From: Campylobacterota bacterium | Lineage (GTDB): Bacteria > Campylobacterota > Campylobacteria > Campylobacterales > Sulfurovaceae | Direction: 5' to 3' | Assembly: GCA_022600655.1 (NCBI GenBank) | Contig: JAHZJZ010000294.1 | Span: 1 to 16,612, forward strand | Length of the DNA stretch: 16,612 nucleotides | Shown: one piece after another, positions 1 to 7,000 of the stretch | Layout of the letters: each line of letters begins with the position of its first letter | How positions within the stretch are numbered: the first letter of the stretch is position 1 | The notes under the pieces: generated by a model | What the model was told of the DNA's origin: nothing | The model's database searches: none | What the model saw: the letters and a program-made list of their open reading frames with translations, nothing else | Made by a program: the position numbers and the translations under genes

Positions 1-18
1 AATAATTTGTATCAATAA

Positions 19-24
19 TATACT
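19..24 (+). promoter_or_regulatory. possible -10 box for the beta-barrel gene
   Basis: TATACT lies 26 bases before the chosen ATG at 51, giving a predicted transcript start near 31. A -35 element would fall at or before the window edge and cannot be judged. The stretch is very AT-rich, so this could be chance. Confidence 0.35.
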
Positions 25-50
25 TTTTTAGATTGAATGAAAGGAAACAG

Positions 51-782
51 ATGAAAAATATAAAAATATCAATTATTGCACTGGTTGCATTAGGAAGTTT
101 AGGACATGCAGGAGGAGATTTAACTCCTGTAACAAGCTATGAGACAGAAGATATCGTAATGGCGACAGAGGCTTTTGAAGAGGCAGTTGTTGTTCCAGCT
201 GTTGAAGAACCTGTGTATGTAGCACCTACACCAGAACCTAAAGTGGTGGTTCCTGTCGTACCTATTCCTGTAACAGAAACAACAGAAGTAAGTTCTTCAA
301 GCTCTTCAAATGGTTTTTATGCGGGTCTTGGTATTACAGGTGTAGCTTATGAGAGTAACTGTGATTGTAAAATTGGAGCTGGTTCAGAAGAGAATATTGC
401 ACTTCTTGGACGTTTAGGATACGACTTTAACCGATATATTGGTCTTGAGGCTAGAGGAATGAAAACTGTAGCCAATGGAGAAGGTGCAGAAGTTGAACAT
501 GTAGGTCTATTTATTAAACCAATGCTTCCAGTAACCAATGCCGCAAACTTCTATGCACTACTTGGTGCAGCAAAAACAACTACAACAGGAAACCTTCAAA
601 ATGTGGATGCTGAAACCTTAGCTGTAGGTGCAGGTTTTGAGTATGACTTATCATCACTTGATGATGGTCAGGGTGATGAAGAGAGAGGTATAGGTCTTTT
701 TGTTGATTACGAAAGATTAGTAATGAAAGAAGATGCACCAGATTTAGATACTGTGAGTGCTGGTGTTACTTACGACTTTTAA
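51..782 (+). CDS. outer-membrane beta-barrel protein (OmpA-like/opacity-type small porin fold)
   Basis: A 243-residue exported protein. Residues 1-20 are a signal peptide (basic MKNIK start, hydrophobic core, GHA cleavage site). Residues 40-80 form a Val/Pro/Glu-rich linker and a Ser run, presumably a periplasmic spacer. From about 88 to 243, alternating hydrophobic strands (NGFYAGLGITGVAY, IGLEARG, VGLFIKPML, NFYALLGAA, TLAVGAGFEYDL, IGLFVDYERL) end in SAGVTYDF, the C-terminal aromatic signature recognised by the BAM complex. This fits an eight-stranded barrel. A longer frame opens at TTG 33, but ATG 51 has AAAGGA at 40-45 and begins a proper signal peptide. A CxC pair (C104, C106) sits in the first predicted surface loop. 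A strong hairpin terminator follows, so the gene probably ends its transcript. The class is confident; the specific function is unknown. Confidence 0.85.
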   Translation: MKNIKISIIALVALGSLGHAGGDLTPVTSYETEDIVMATEAFEEAVVVPAVEEPVYVAPTPEPKVVVPVVPIPVTETTEVSSSSSSNGFYAGLGITGVAYESNCDCKIGAGSEENIALLGRLGYDFNRYIGLEARGMKTVANGEGAEVEHVGLFIKPMLPVTNAANFYALLGAAKTTTTGNLQNVDAETLAVGAGFEYDLSSLDDGQGDEERGIGLFVDYERLVMKEDAPDLDTVSAGVTYDF

Positions 783-787
783 GGAAC

Positions 788-820
788 GTTTGTTAGGCAA
801 AGCCTAACAAACTCTATCTT
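788..820 (+). terminator. intrinsic terminator after the beta-barrel gene
   Basis: A perfect 11-bp stem (GTTTGTTAGGC / GCCTAACAAAC, 788-798 and 802-812) with an AAA loop is followed by TCTATCTT. The T tract is interrupted, but the stem is strong and starts five bases after the stop codon. Confidence 0.8.
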
Positions 821-860
821 CACATTTCTTATGTTTAAATCTAATTCTTTACGTTAAAAC

Positions 861-889
861 TTGCATCTCATAAAAGAACAAGCTATAAT
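861..889 (+). promoter_or_regulatory. sigma-70 type promoter for the AMIN-like lipoprotein gene
   Basis: TTGCAT (861-866) and TATAAT (884-889) are separated by 17 bases. The predicted transcript start near 896 leaves a leader of only about 12 bases, with the ribosome site AGAAAGGA (894-901) almost at the 5' end. Confidence 0.65.
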
Positions 890-907
890 CAAAAGAAAGG
901 ATTTATC

Positions 908-1471
908 ATGAAACTTATCGTTATGGCACTCTTTATTATCTCTTTTTTTAATGCTTGTGAAACAGGATATAAAGGGGAGTGTACCACAGAACCAATCACC
1001 GAGACAGAGTCTACATCTAACAATAAACCTGAACCTTATGAACCCAAAGCTGAGTATATAGAAGAAGGGTTGGCTGTTCAAACATTTGAGGGTGGTAGAG
1101 TAAGCGATGGGTTAGATATAGGAACCATTCGTGTTAGTCAAGAGAGTAACAGCTTACGTTTGGTTTTTGACAGCTATATGTGGAATCATGATAGTGAACA
1201 TTTAGGTGAAAAGGTTACCAGTTCAGGAAGTTATACCTTTACTTATGACCCATCAAAACGATTAATTACAGCAGTTATTCAAGGATATCGTGGTTTCTCA
1301 GCAGATATGCCAAAGTTTTCAAGTAGCAGTTTAGTGGAGAAAATCTATTTTGATAACTATCTTGACGACAGTGGCTATAAGTTTCATATAAAACTACGTG
1401 ATGATGCAACAGTAAAAGTATTTGATTTAAGTAATCCAGGGCGTATTGTCGTTGATATTAAACTCTTTTAA
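908..1471 (+). CDS. lipoprotein with C-terminal AMIN-like domain
   Basis: A 187-residue predicted lipoprotein. MKLIVMALFIISFFNAC is a short signal with lipidation Cys17 (weak lipobox FNAC). Residues 18-50 are a Thr/Glu/Pro-rich tether. Residues 55-187 are beta-rich and end in VKVFDLSNPGRIVVDIKLF, which resembles the core of AMIN domains (peptidoglycan or envelope localisation modules found in AmiC and PilQ). The arrangement suggests an envelope protein held at a membrane by lipid and possibly contacting the cell wall. It has its own promoter and an AGAAAGGA ribosome site seven bases from the ATG. A promoter for the next gene lies inside its last codons. The lipoprotein call is fairly strong; the AMIN assignment rests on the C-terminal motif only. 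Confidence 0.75.
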   Translation: MKLIVMALFIISFFNACETGYKGECTTEPITETESTSNNKPEPYEPKAEYIEEGLAVQTFEGGRVSDGLDIGTIRVSQESNSLRLVFDSYMWNHDSEHLGEKVTSSGSYTFTYDPSKRLITAVIQGYRGFSADMPKFSSSSLVEKIYFDNYLDDSGYKFHIKLRDDATVKVFDLSNPGRIVVDIKLF

Positions 1472-1479
1472 TATATAAT
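1452..1479 (+). promoter_or_regulatory. promoter for the ArsC/YfgD-like gene
   Basis: TTGATA (1452-1457) and TATAAT (1474-1479) have a 16-base spacer and lie across the end of the upstream lipoprotein gene. The predicted start near 1486 precedes AAAGGA at 1491-1496 and the GTG at 1506. Confidence 0.6.
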
Positions 1480-1505
1480 CCCATAAAAACAAAGGATTAC
1501 ATACC

Positions 1506-1856
1506 GTGAGTGATATTACCATATGGCATAACCCAAGATGTTCAAAATCGAGAGACTCTTTTAACCTTTTAGCTGAAAAAGGCATAGAGGCAGATGTAGT
1601 TAAGTACCTGAATGATGTTCCTACAAACGAGGAGCTAAAAGCTGTACTGAAAAAGTTAGGTATGGGTGCTAGAGAGCTTATGCGAACCAAAGAGGCTGTT
1701 TATAAAGAGCTAAATCTTGCTAGTGAGAGTTCAGAAGAGGCACTTATAGAAGCGATGATAGCCAACCCTAAACTGATAGAGCGTCCTATTATTATAAAAG
1801 GTGACAGAGCTGTCATTGGACGACCTATTGAAAAGGTTATTGAGTTAATTGGATAA
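1506..1856 (+). CDS. arsC: ArsC-family reductase, YfgD type (arsenate reductase-like, glutaredoxin-dependent)
   Basis: A 116-residue single-domain protein of the ArsC/Spx thioredoxin-fold family. The active-site loop is HNPRCSKSR (residues 8-16) with nucleophile Cys12. Arg60, Arg93 (ERPI) and Arg106 (GRP) match the oxyanion-binding arginines of E. coli ArsC (R60, R94, R107). The PRCSKSR loop is that of the E. coli YfgD branch rather than plasmid ArsC (PACGTSR). Family activity is glutathione/glutaredoxin-linked reduction of arsenate to arsenite in the cytoplasm, but the YfgD branch is poorly characterised and may act on another substrate. No ArsB, Acr3 or ArsR is nearby, so there is no ars operon context. 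Translation starts at GTG 1506, nine bases after AAAGGA. Length is normal for the family. Confidence 0.9.
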   Translation: MSDITIWHNPRCSKSRDSFNLLAEKGIEADVVKYLNDVPTNEELKAVLKKLGMGARELMRTKEAVYKELNLASESSEEALIEAMIANPKLIERPIIIKGDRAVIGRPIEKVIELIG

Positions 1857-1871
1857 GATATTTTGCAAAAC

Positions 1872-1926
1872 TAGGAACCGATGGCTTTAGCCTCGTCATA
1901 TTCGGGACTAAAGTCTCCGACTCCAA
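1872..1926. repeat. REP-like inverted doublet (two covarying hairpins)
   Basis: Two hairpins face each other in the gap between convergent genes. Hairpin 1 (+, 1879-1895) is CGAtGGCT-TT-AGCCTCG. Hairpin 2, read on the minus strand (1919-1903), is CGGaGACT-TT-AGTCCCG. Both have seven paired bases, a TT loop and one bulged base after the third pair. Two pairs differ by compensatory change (A-T to G-C, G-C to A-T). Each is preceded by a GGAAC or GGAGT head. This is the layout of paired REP units (BIME-like). Copy number in the genome is unknown. The hairpins may also act as a weak bidirectional terminator. Confidence 0.55.
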
Positions 1927-1946
1927 AGAGTTTTACAAGAATCCCA

Positions 1947-2099
1947 TTAAATATTTGGAATAGATGGTGGTTGCTTACTGCTGTCTTTTGGGGAAGGAGA
2001 GGCAGGTTTTTCAACCTGCTCTTCAGCCCCACTGTTTGTTGTACTTGAACCACAAGCTGTGAACATTATTAAGAGTAGTCCTAAAATTATATAACGCAT
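1947..2099 (-). CDS. small lipoprotein (50 residues)
   Basis: A short gene starting ten bases after the stop of the 850-residue beta-propeller gene. The start ATG at 2099 is preceded by the strong ribosome site AAAGGAG, which overlaps that stop codon, so the two are surely co-transcribed and probably coupled. The product begins MRYIILGLLLIMFTACGSS: a compact signal peptide with lipobox FTAC and lipidation at Cys16. The mature part is a 35-residue hydrophilic tail rich in Ser, Pro, Lys and Glu, with no recognisable domain. It resembles the small lipoproteins often found beside exported proteins. A 7-bp hairpin (2002-2019) lies inside the coding sequence. Function is unknown; the neighbour suggests a role with the beta-propeller protein. 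Confidence 0.75.
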   Translation of the reverse strand: MRYIILGLLLIMFTACGSSTTNSGAEEQVEKPASPSPKDSSKQPPSIPNI

Positions 2100-2109
2100 C
2101 TTCTCTCCT

Positions 2110-4662
2110 TTAGTTTGCTGTTGATGTGTTTAGTTCTTCAGTAATGACTGTATCACCTGCAAAGAAACTCACATAAGTTGTCTCATTCATATCAAAAATA
2201 AGCCCTCGATGTTCTCCCCATCCATTACTATTAGGATTGTCAATGGCATCATAAGCCACAAGGTCATCTTCTTTTATCTGGTAAATACCTAAGAAGTTAG
2301 AGGTTTTATAATCAGTGGTATAGTCACCATAAGAGCGATAAGGAAATGCAAATAGGTCATCACTGCTTCTGTAAGCTAGAGCCTTATGGTTATACTCAAC
2401 TTCACTGCTGGTACTACTACTGTAGATAATGCTATCTAATGAAGTTGGATTGCCAAAGTCACTAATATCAAAAAGTTCAATTTTTAACCCTTGTAAAACA
2501 CCATCACTATCAGCATCTCGACCAATACCTAAAAGTTTATCATCACCTACAGGGTGTAAGTAGGCAGAGTATCCATTGACCTCTAATTCACCAACCTTTT
2601 GAGGTAGTGTAGGGTCACTTAAGTCAATAGTATAGAGTGGGTCGGTTTGTCTAAAGGTAACTACATACCCTTTGTCACCCATAAATCGAACTGATTTAAT
2701 GGTCTCTCCCTCTTTACCTAAACCACTTAATACACCTTGAATGGTTAAAAGTGCATCTTGCTCTTTAAGGGTGTATATACTGTTGTTCGTACCAGAGCTT
2801 CCCCATGAGAATCCCTCTGTCGTTGCAATACGTAAAATGTCACTGTATTCACTCAGTGCAAACTGATTAAGAGCATAACCATAAACGGAACCAATCCCCT
2901 TGTAGTTTAGTCCACTGTCAAGAGTAAACTTGTAGATGTTTGAACGCTCTTTATAGTTGTTAAAATCATAATAGATTGGGTACTGATTCGAAACCAAATA
3001 GAATGCTTTAGATGAAGCGTATTGCACAGAACTATATCCCATAAATGAATTACTCTGTTTGTAACTTCCATCTGATATGCTAATATTTGAAATAGTTGTC
3101 ATCGTTGCAGACTGTTGATGTTTAGCTGGTGCATAGAGTTTTGATGGAGTGATAAGAGCTTGTTTTGCCATACTACTGCTCTCTATCTCAGGGGTCAAAT
3201 CGGTAATCGTAACGCTTGGATTGTCATAGTCGTATCGGTAGTACTTGGTATCACTCTCTCTATGAAGATTATAACACTCAGCATACTTGCTATAGTCTCT
3301 TACTTCATAAGGATTATCAAAATACTCTTTACATGTCTCACTAGCCTCAACATAAACTTTTGGGTACTCTATGGTAAATTGAGGGGTAAAGTTACTGACT
3401 AAGTAGAGATTATCACCCACCACTCTTGAAGTTACCATATTGCCATCTACTTTAGTACTAGAGATATTATTTATATTTTCAATATCTGAAACATCAAAGA
3501 TATCTACTAAAATTTGTTGTGTACTATCAGGGTAAGGCATACTCGTTGCTATCTCAGTATCACTTCCTTCTGCTATAGTGTAGTCTCCATAAATATTTGA
3601 GAGTACAACCAGTCTATTGTTAACCAAATAGAGAGAATCAATATATCGATTATCTTCAAATGTTATTTGATGAACAGCTTGGGTATTACCTGAAGCCAGT
3701 TCGCTAAATGAGGTAATATTAATCTGGTTGTTTTGATAATTCTCTTTAGAGGTATAAAATATGTTTGTACCATCATGTTTAACGATGTCAGATTCATCTA
3801 CATCACTCTCTTGAAGATTGGTTCCTGTGGCATCTTTAGCTCCACTCTCTTCATTGGTATCTTGAGGAGTAGCTATAGGAGCAGAGGTAGGAGCAGGTGT
3901 GGGTGCAGAGTCAGAATCTTCCATGGTTGCTGCCATATTAACTTCTTCATCTACCATAGGAGTTCCCATAATCAATGGCTCAATCCCACAATAAGGACGC
4001 TGATAAATAGTCGCCATCTCTTTAATATAAGCTTCCATCTCCTCAGTTGTCGTAAAATTATGAAGTTTTGAAGCCTCTTGCATCACAGAGATATTGGTAT
4101 CAGTAGAAGCTTTAACCCAGATACCATCTGAGTTTTTGATGTGTCCTAGTCTTGGAAAATCTTCTTGGGTTTGTTGTTCATCAAACAGTTCCCACTCTTG
4201 GTTTGGGTTATATTTCCAAACCGTCATCCCCTCAAATATATCAGCTGAGAGTACCGTATCAACAGGCAGAGAGATAAGGTTCCACCCCTCTTTAAGTTCA
4301 ATGGTATCATTGGCAGAATTTTCATTAGAGGGAGCAGAAGAGAGTGAAGTGCTTGGAAGTGTCAACGCCCAATTTTCTTTACTTTTAACCCAAAAACCAT
4401 GCCAGTTTTTAAGCGTAGTAAGTTTTGAGATATTTTGGTCATTTATTTTAGCTTGAATCGTAGCATCAGGTGAGTACCCAAGCCACTGCTGAGCAGTAGC
4501 ATCATAGTGCCAAACCTGTTCAACATTTTGAGTAGTAAATTTCGATAAATCCTCTATAGCTGTACTAGACCCAATAAGCTGCCACCCTTTTTTTAGTAGC
4601 AGTACTGAATCAGCTAACAGTATAGAAGAGAAAAGTAGTGTTATTAGTAATATTTTTCTCAT
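2110..4662 (-). CDS. secreted beta-propeller domain protein with duplicated N-terminal GW module
   Basis: An 850-residue exported protein. Residues 1-17 are a signal peptide (MRKILLITLLFSSILLA). Two related modules follow, at about 19-103 and 121-194. Each opens with L-K-x-G-W-x-L-I (KKGWQLIGSS; KEGWNLISLP), has a V-W-x-Y (x) aromatic middle, and closes with GFWVK or GIWVK. A Pro/Ala/Thr-rich linker runs from about 252 to 268. From about 280 the sequence TNLQESDVDESDIVKHDGTNIFY matches the start of the Pfam 'beta propeller domain' family PF09826 (usual form VDEADIVKTDG), which continues to about residue 840. Members are secreted and of unknown function. RBS AAAAGGA precedes ATG 4662. A small lipoprotein gene follows in the same transcript. 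The GW modules may bind another envelope component, but that is inference. Confidence 0.8.
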   Translation of the reverse strand: MRKILLITLLFSSILLADSVLLLKKGWQLIGSSTAIEDLSKFTTQNVEQVWHYDATAQQWLGYSPDATIQAKINDQNISKLTTLKNWHGFWVKSKENWALTLPSTSLSSAPSNENSANDTIELKEGWNLISLPVDTVLSADIFEGMTVWKYNPNQEWELFDEQQTQEDFPRLGHIKNSDGIWVKASTDTNISVMQEASKLHNFTTTEEMEAYIKEMATIYQRPYCGIEPLIMGTPMVDEEVNMAATMEDSDSAPTPAPTSAPIATPQDTNEESGAKDATGTNLQESDVDESDIVKHDGTNIFYTSKENYQNNQINITSFSELASGNTQAVHQITFEDNRYIDSLYLVNNRLVVLSNIYGDYTIAEGSDTEIATSMPYPDSTQQILVDIFDVSDIENINNISSTKVDGNMVTSRVVGDNLYLVSNFTPQFTIEYPKVYVEASETCKEYFDNPYEVRDYSKYAECYNLHRESDTKYYRYDYDNPSVTITDLTPEIESSSMAKQALITPSKLYAPAKHQQSATMTTISNISISDGSYKQSNSFMGYSSVQYASSKAFYLVSNQYPIYYDFNNYKERSNIYKFTLDSGLNYKGIGSVYGYALNQFALSEYSDILRIATTEGFSWGSSGTNNSIYTLKEQDALLTIQGVLSGLGKEGETIKSVRFMGDKGYVVTFRQTDPLYTIDLSDPTLPQKVGELEVNGYSAYLHPVGDDKLLGIGRDADSDGVLQGLKIELFDISDFGNPTSLDSIIYSSSTSSEVEYNHKALAYRSSDDLFAFPYRSYGDYTTDYKTSNFLGIYQIKEDDLVAYDAIDNPNSNGWGEHRGLIFDMNETTYVSFFAGDTVITEELNTSTAN

Positions 4663-4693
4663 GATGTAATCCTTTTTTGTTTATCAGATTACC

Positions 4694-4727
4694 ATTATAG
4701 TTAAAAAAAATGTATAAAAGATGTATA
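4694..4727 (-). promoter_or_regulatory. promoter and possible activator site for the beta-propeller gene
   Basis: On the minus strand TATAAT (4699-4694) lies 31 bases before the ATG. No -35 is evident. In its place are two identical heptamers, TATACAT-CTTT-TATACAT (4727-4710), an 11-base direct repeat on one face of the helix. Tandem sites with this pitch overlapping -35 are typical of OmpR-type regulators. The -10 is fairly convincing; the operator is inference. Confidence 0.5.
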
Positions 4728-4732
4728 CCTAT

Positions 4733-5350
4733 TTAAATACTATCAAACCCCATATCATCACTAGGCTCTTTTCGGTTCTTCATATCACCTTGGGCTGCTT
4801 CTTGTTGGGCTTCTCTGACATATCGGTTGTATTTAGCACCACGCTCATCTAAAAAGGCTAACATCTTTTTTTGACCTAGTTTCTTGGCATAATCTTTGGT
4901 ACTCATACCGTTACCATCTTGGTTATTGATGTTTGCACCATTATCGATAAGTATTTGAGCTATCTCCGTGTTGTTAAAACAGGCAGCTAAGATAATAGGA
5001 GTAATACCACTTTTTCTTGAAGTAGCATTGACATCTAACCCTTTGTCTATACAGAATTGAACCACATCAGCTCTTTTAAACTTAATCGCAATGTCAATGG
5101 CTCCTAGTCCATCATCATCTATCTCTTGAATATTACACCCATGTTTTAAGAGCATCTCTATGGCATCGAGTGATGCATATTTACGAATGGCATAAAAGAG
5201 AACAGGGGTATAGTCAGGGTCTTCTAGCCCGTACTCTATGCCCATATCTATTTGAGCAGTTAAATCAACACCTGTTTCACAAAGTTTTCTAATTTTTACA
5301 ACGCTATCATTTTCAATAGCTTCCATAAGTTCATTCAGTCTATCGTTCAT
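4733..5350 (-). CDS. ankyrin-repeat protein
   Basis: A 205-residue soluble protein without a signal peptide, presumably cytoplasmic. It is built of about five ankyrin repeats: roughly residues 3-33, 46-77, 81-110, 114-145 and 148-175. The best is repeat 4 (GITPIILAACFNNTEIAQILIDNGANIN), which carries the helix-turn-helix-loop consensus; repeats 2 and 3 are divergent at the TPL position. A charged Gln/Glu-rich tail follows from residue 176. Ankyrin arrays bind proteins, so this is likely an adaptor, but no partner can be named. The gene ends 70 bases before the beta-propeller start on the same strand and diverges from the response-regulator gene. The start at 5350 has AAAAAGG about nine bases upstream. 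Confidence 0.85.
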   Translation of the reverse strand: MNDRLNELMEAIENDSVVKIRKLCETGVDLTAQIDMGIEYGLEDPDYTPVLFYAIRKYASLDAIEMLLKHGCNIQEIDDDGLGAIDIAIKFKRADVVQFCIDKGLDVNATSRKSGITPIILAACFNNTEIAQILIDNGANINNQDGNGMSTKDYAKKLGQKKMLAFLDERGAKYNRYVREAQQEAAQGDMKNRKEPSDDMGFDSI

Positions 5351-5372
5351 AATTCAGACCTTTTTTATCCTA

Positions 5373-5378
5373 TTTATA
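5373..5378 (-). promoter_or_regulatory. possible -10 box for the ankyrin gene
   Basis: On the minus strand TATAAA (5378-5373) lies 23 bases before the ATG at 5350. No good -35 is visible. The region is AT-rich, so confidence is low. Confidence 0.3.
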
Positions 5379-5417
5379 TCATAAAACCTTACAAGTGTAT
5401 CTTAATCCAATTTGCAA

Positions 5418-5423
5418 TATACT
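5418..5423 (+). promoter_or_regulatory. possible -10 box giving a leaderless response-regulator transcript
   Basis: TATACT ends six bases before ATG 5429. Transcription starting 6-8 bases downstream would begin at or just inside the start codon. No Shine-Dalgarno match exists in the 25 bases before the ATG, which agrees with a leaderless message. No clear -35 is present. Confidence 0.4.
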
Positions 5424-5428
5424 ATTTT

Positions 5429-6127
5429 ATGATGGAAAGTAACGAAAATAATAGTTTGATTGAGATTGTTGTTATTGAAGATGAAGAGGATATTTTAGAG
5501 TTAATAGAGTATCATTTGTCAAAAGAGGGGTATTCAGTAACAGGTTTTCTCTCAACGGAACATGTTGAACAGTTTTTGGAAGAGGAGTCAGTGGCACTTA
5601 TGATTGTTGACCGAAACTTACCTAATGTTGAGGGGAGTGAGTTTGTTGCTTCATTACGTGACAGAGGGGAAAATGTACCTGTTATATTTTTAACAGCAAA
5701 AGATAAGGCTGGAGATATCGAAGAGGGGTTTTTACGAGGTGCCGATGACTATGTGACCAAGCCATTTAGTCATAAAGAGTTACTGCTTCGTGTCAAAGCA
5801 ATTTTGAGACGTTCAGGAGTTAGTAGTACTACTAAGGTAAAATATAGAGATATTTTACTAAATATAGATGCCAATGAGGTAACTGTAAATCAAGAAAAAA
5901 TAGAATTAACCCCCTTAGAGTTTAATCTTTTACATACATTTTTAAAAAATAGAGATAAAACGTTAGATAGAAGTTTTTTAATTGATGAGGTATGGCATGA
6001 AGATGGTGAACATATTAATGAAAAAACGGTTAATGTTGCCATACGAAGACTCAAAAAAAAGATAGACCCCAAAGAGACCAAAGAGTATATTAGCTCAGTT
6101 TGGGGCGTAGGTTATAGATTAAGTTAA
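5429..6127 (+). CDS. OmpR/PhoB-family response regulator
   Basis: A 232-residue two-domain regulator. The receiver domain (about 11-127) keeps all key residues: acidic pocket E17/D18, phospho-acceptor Asp61 (IVDRNLPN), Thr89 and Lys111 (KPF). The winged-helix DNA-binding domain (about 135-232) has the EFNLLHTFLKN helix, the recognition region VNVAIRRLKKKI and the closing wing VWGVGYRLS. It should therefore be phosphorylated by a histidine kinase and bind direct repeats, unlike CosR-type atypical orphans that lack the phospho-Asp. No kinase is in the window. Starts at ATG 5429 and ATG 5432 are both possible, and neither has a ribosome site. panC follows after 13 bases, so the two may share a transcript; a functional link is not obvious. 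Confidence 0.93.
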   Translation: MMESNENNSLIEIVVIEDEEDILELIEYHLSKEGYSVTGFLSTEHVEQFLEEESVALMIVDRNLPNVEGSEFVASLRDRGENVPVIFLTAKDKAGDIEEGFLRGADDYVTKPFSHKELLLRVKAILRRSGVSSTTKVKYRDILLNIDANEVTVNQEKIELTPLEFNLLHTFLKNRDKTLDRSFLIDEVWHEDGEHINEKTVNVAIRRLKKKIDPKETKEYISSVWGVGYRLS

Positions 6128-6140
6128 AGGTATAAATAGC

Positions 6141-6977
6141 GTGATAGTTGTAAATTCAATTGAGGCATTGTTAGAAGTAAGTAAAAAGTTTAACGGAAGT
6201 GTGGGGTTTGTTCCAACAATGGGGGCTTTACATGAAGGTCATGTGACGCTTATTAAAAAAGCAAGAGCAGAAAATGACGCTGTCGTTGTTTCCATATTTG
6301 TCAATCCAACTCAGTTTTTAGAGGGTGAAGATTTAGATAAGTATCCACGTAAAGATGAAGCTGATAAAAAAATATGTGAACTAGCAGGAGTTGATGTTAT
6401 TTTTATGCCAACAGCTGAAATGATGTATGAATCTGATGAGTTACGCATAGAGGCTCCTGCTCAAAGAGGATATGTTCTAGAGGGAGCCAAACGTCCAGGT
6501 CATTTTGATGGTATGCTTCAAGTGGTTATGAAGTTATTGAATCTAATTGCCTATAATAAACCAAGAGAGTTTAGAGCCTATTTTGGTAAAAAAGATGCTC
6601 AGCAGTTGGCATTGATAGAGCAGATGGTGCGTAACTACTTTATAAATGTTGAGATTGTCCCTTGTGATATTGTGCGTGATAGTGATGGTTTGGCACTAAG
6701 CAGTCGGAATGTCTATTTAAGTAAAGAGGAGCGAGTTAAAGCATTAACAGTTTCACGCTCACTTAAAAGAGCCTCTAAAATGGTAATGAAAAATGAGCTA
6801 GATGTTATGAAAATAATAGCTGAGATGTCTAATGTAATGTCAGAAGTAGAGATAGAGTATATTATTTTAGTCAATCGAAATTTTCAATCTATTCAAGAAG
6901 TTGAAATTGGGAATACCATTATTTTAGTAGCAGCAAAAGTTGGACAGACCAGACTCATAGATAACCTTTGGATATAA
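6141..6977 (+). CDS. panC: pantothenate synthetase (pantoate--beta-alanine ligase)
   Basis: PanC joins pantoate and beta-alanine, using ATP through a pantoyl-adenylate, in the last step of pantothenate (coenzyme A precursor) synthesis in the cytoplasm. The 278-residue length is normal. Signatures: PTMGALHEGH (25-34, ATP-binding HxGH-type), FVNPTQF (53-59), KRPGHFDGMLQVVMKLLN (117-134), FGKKDAQQ (148-155) and SSRNVYLS (187-194, KMSKS-like loop). Translation starts at GTG 6141, ten bases after AAAGG (6126-6130). It lies directly behind the response-regulator gene. panB and panD are not in the window. A hairpin spanning the stop codon ends the transcript against the convergent minus-strand operon. 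Confidence 0.97.
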   Translation: MIVVNSIEALLEVSKKFNGSVGFVPTMGALHEGHVTLIKKARAENDAVVVSIFVNPTQFLEGEDLDKYPRKDEADKKICELAGVDVIFMPTAEMMYESDELRIEAPAQRGYVLEGAKRPGHFDGMLQVVMKLLNLIAYNKPREFRAYFGKKDAQQLALIEQMVRNYFINVEIVPCDIVRDSDGLALSSRNVYLSKEERVKALTVSRSLKRASKMVMKNELDVMKIIAEMSNVMSEVEIEYIILVNRNFQSIQEVEIGNTIILVAAKVGQTRLIDNLWI

Positions 6978-7000
6978 AGGTTATCATTTATCTTTCTTAT
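6960..7000 (+). terminator. terminator at the panC 3' end
   Basis: A 10-bp perfect stem (GATAACCTTT / AAAGGTTATC, 6960-6969 and 6976-6985) with loop GGATAT is followed by a T-rich tract (6987-7000). The panC stop codon begins in the loop. The right arm overlaps the last codon of the convergent 39-residue gene, so it probably serves both directions, though the T tract favours the plus strand. Confidence 0.65.

Noticed and set aside
1506..1856. An arsenic resistance operon around the ArsC-like gene
   Set aside because: No ArsB, Acr3 or ArsR is present, the gene has its own promoter, and its active-site loop is of YfgD type.
1871..2053. A 60-codon minus-strand open frame beside the small lipoprotein gene
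   Set aside because: It runs through the REP doublet, starts without a ribosome site, and is out of frame with the better supported 50-residue lipoprotein that has AAAGGAG and a lipobox.
3733..4456. Two plus-strand open frames of 112 and 120 codons opposite the beta-propeller gene
   Set aside because: They are antisense to a clear coding frame, have no good ribosome sites, and their composition (runs of Ser, Arg, Cys) is that of a mirrored frame.
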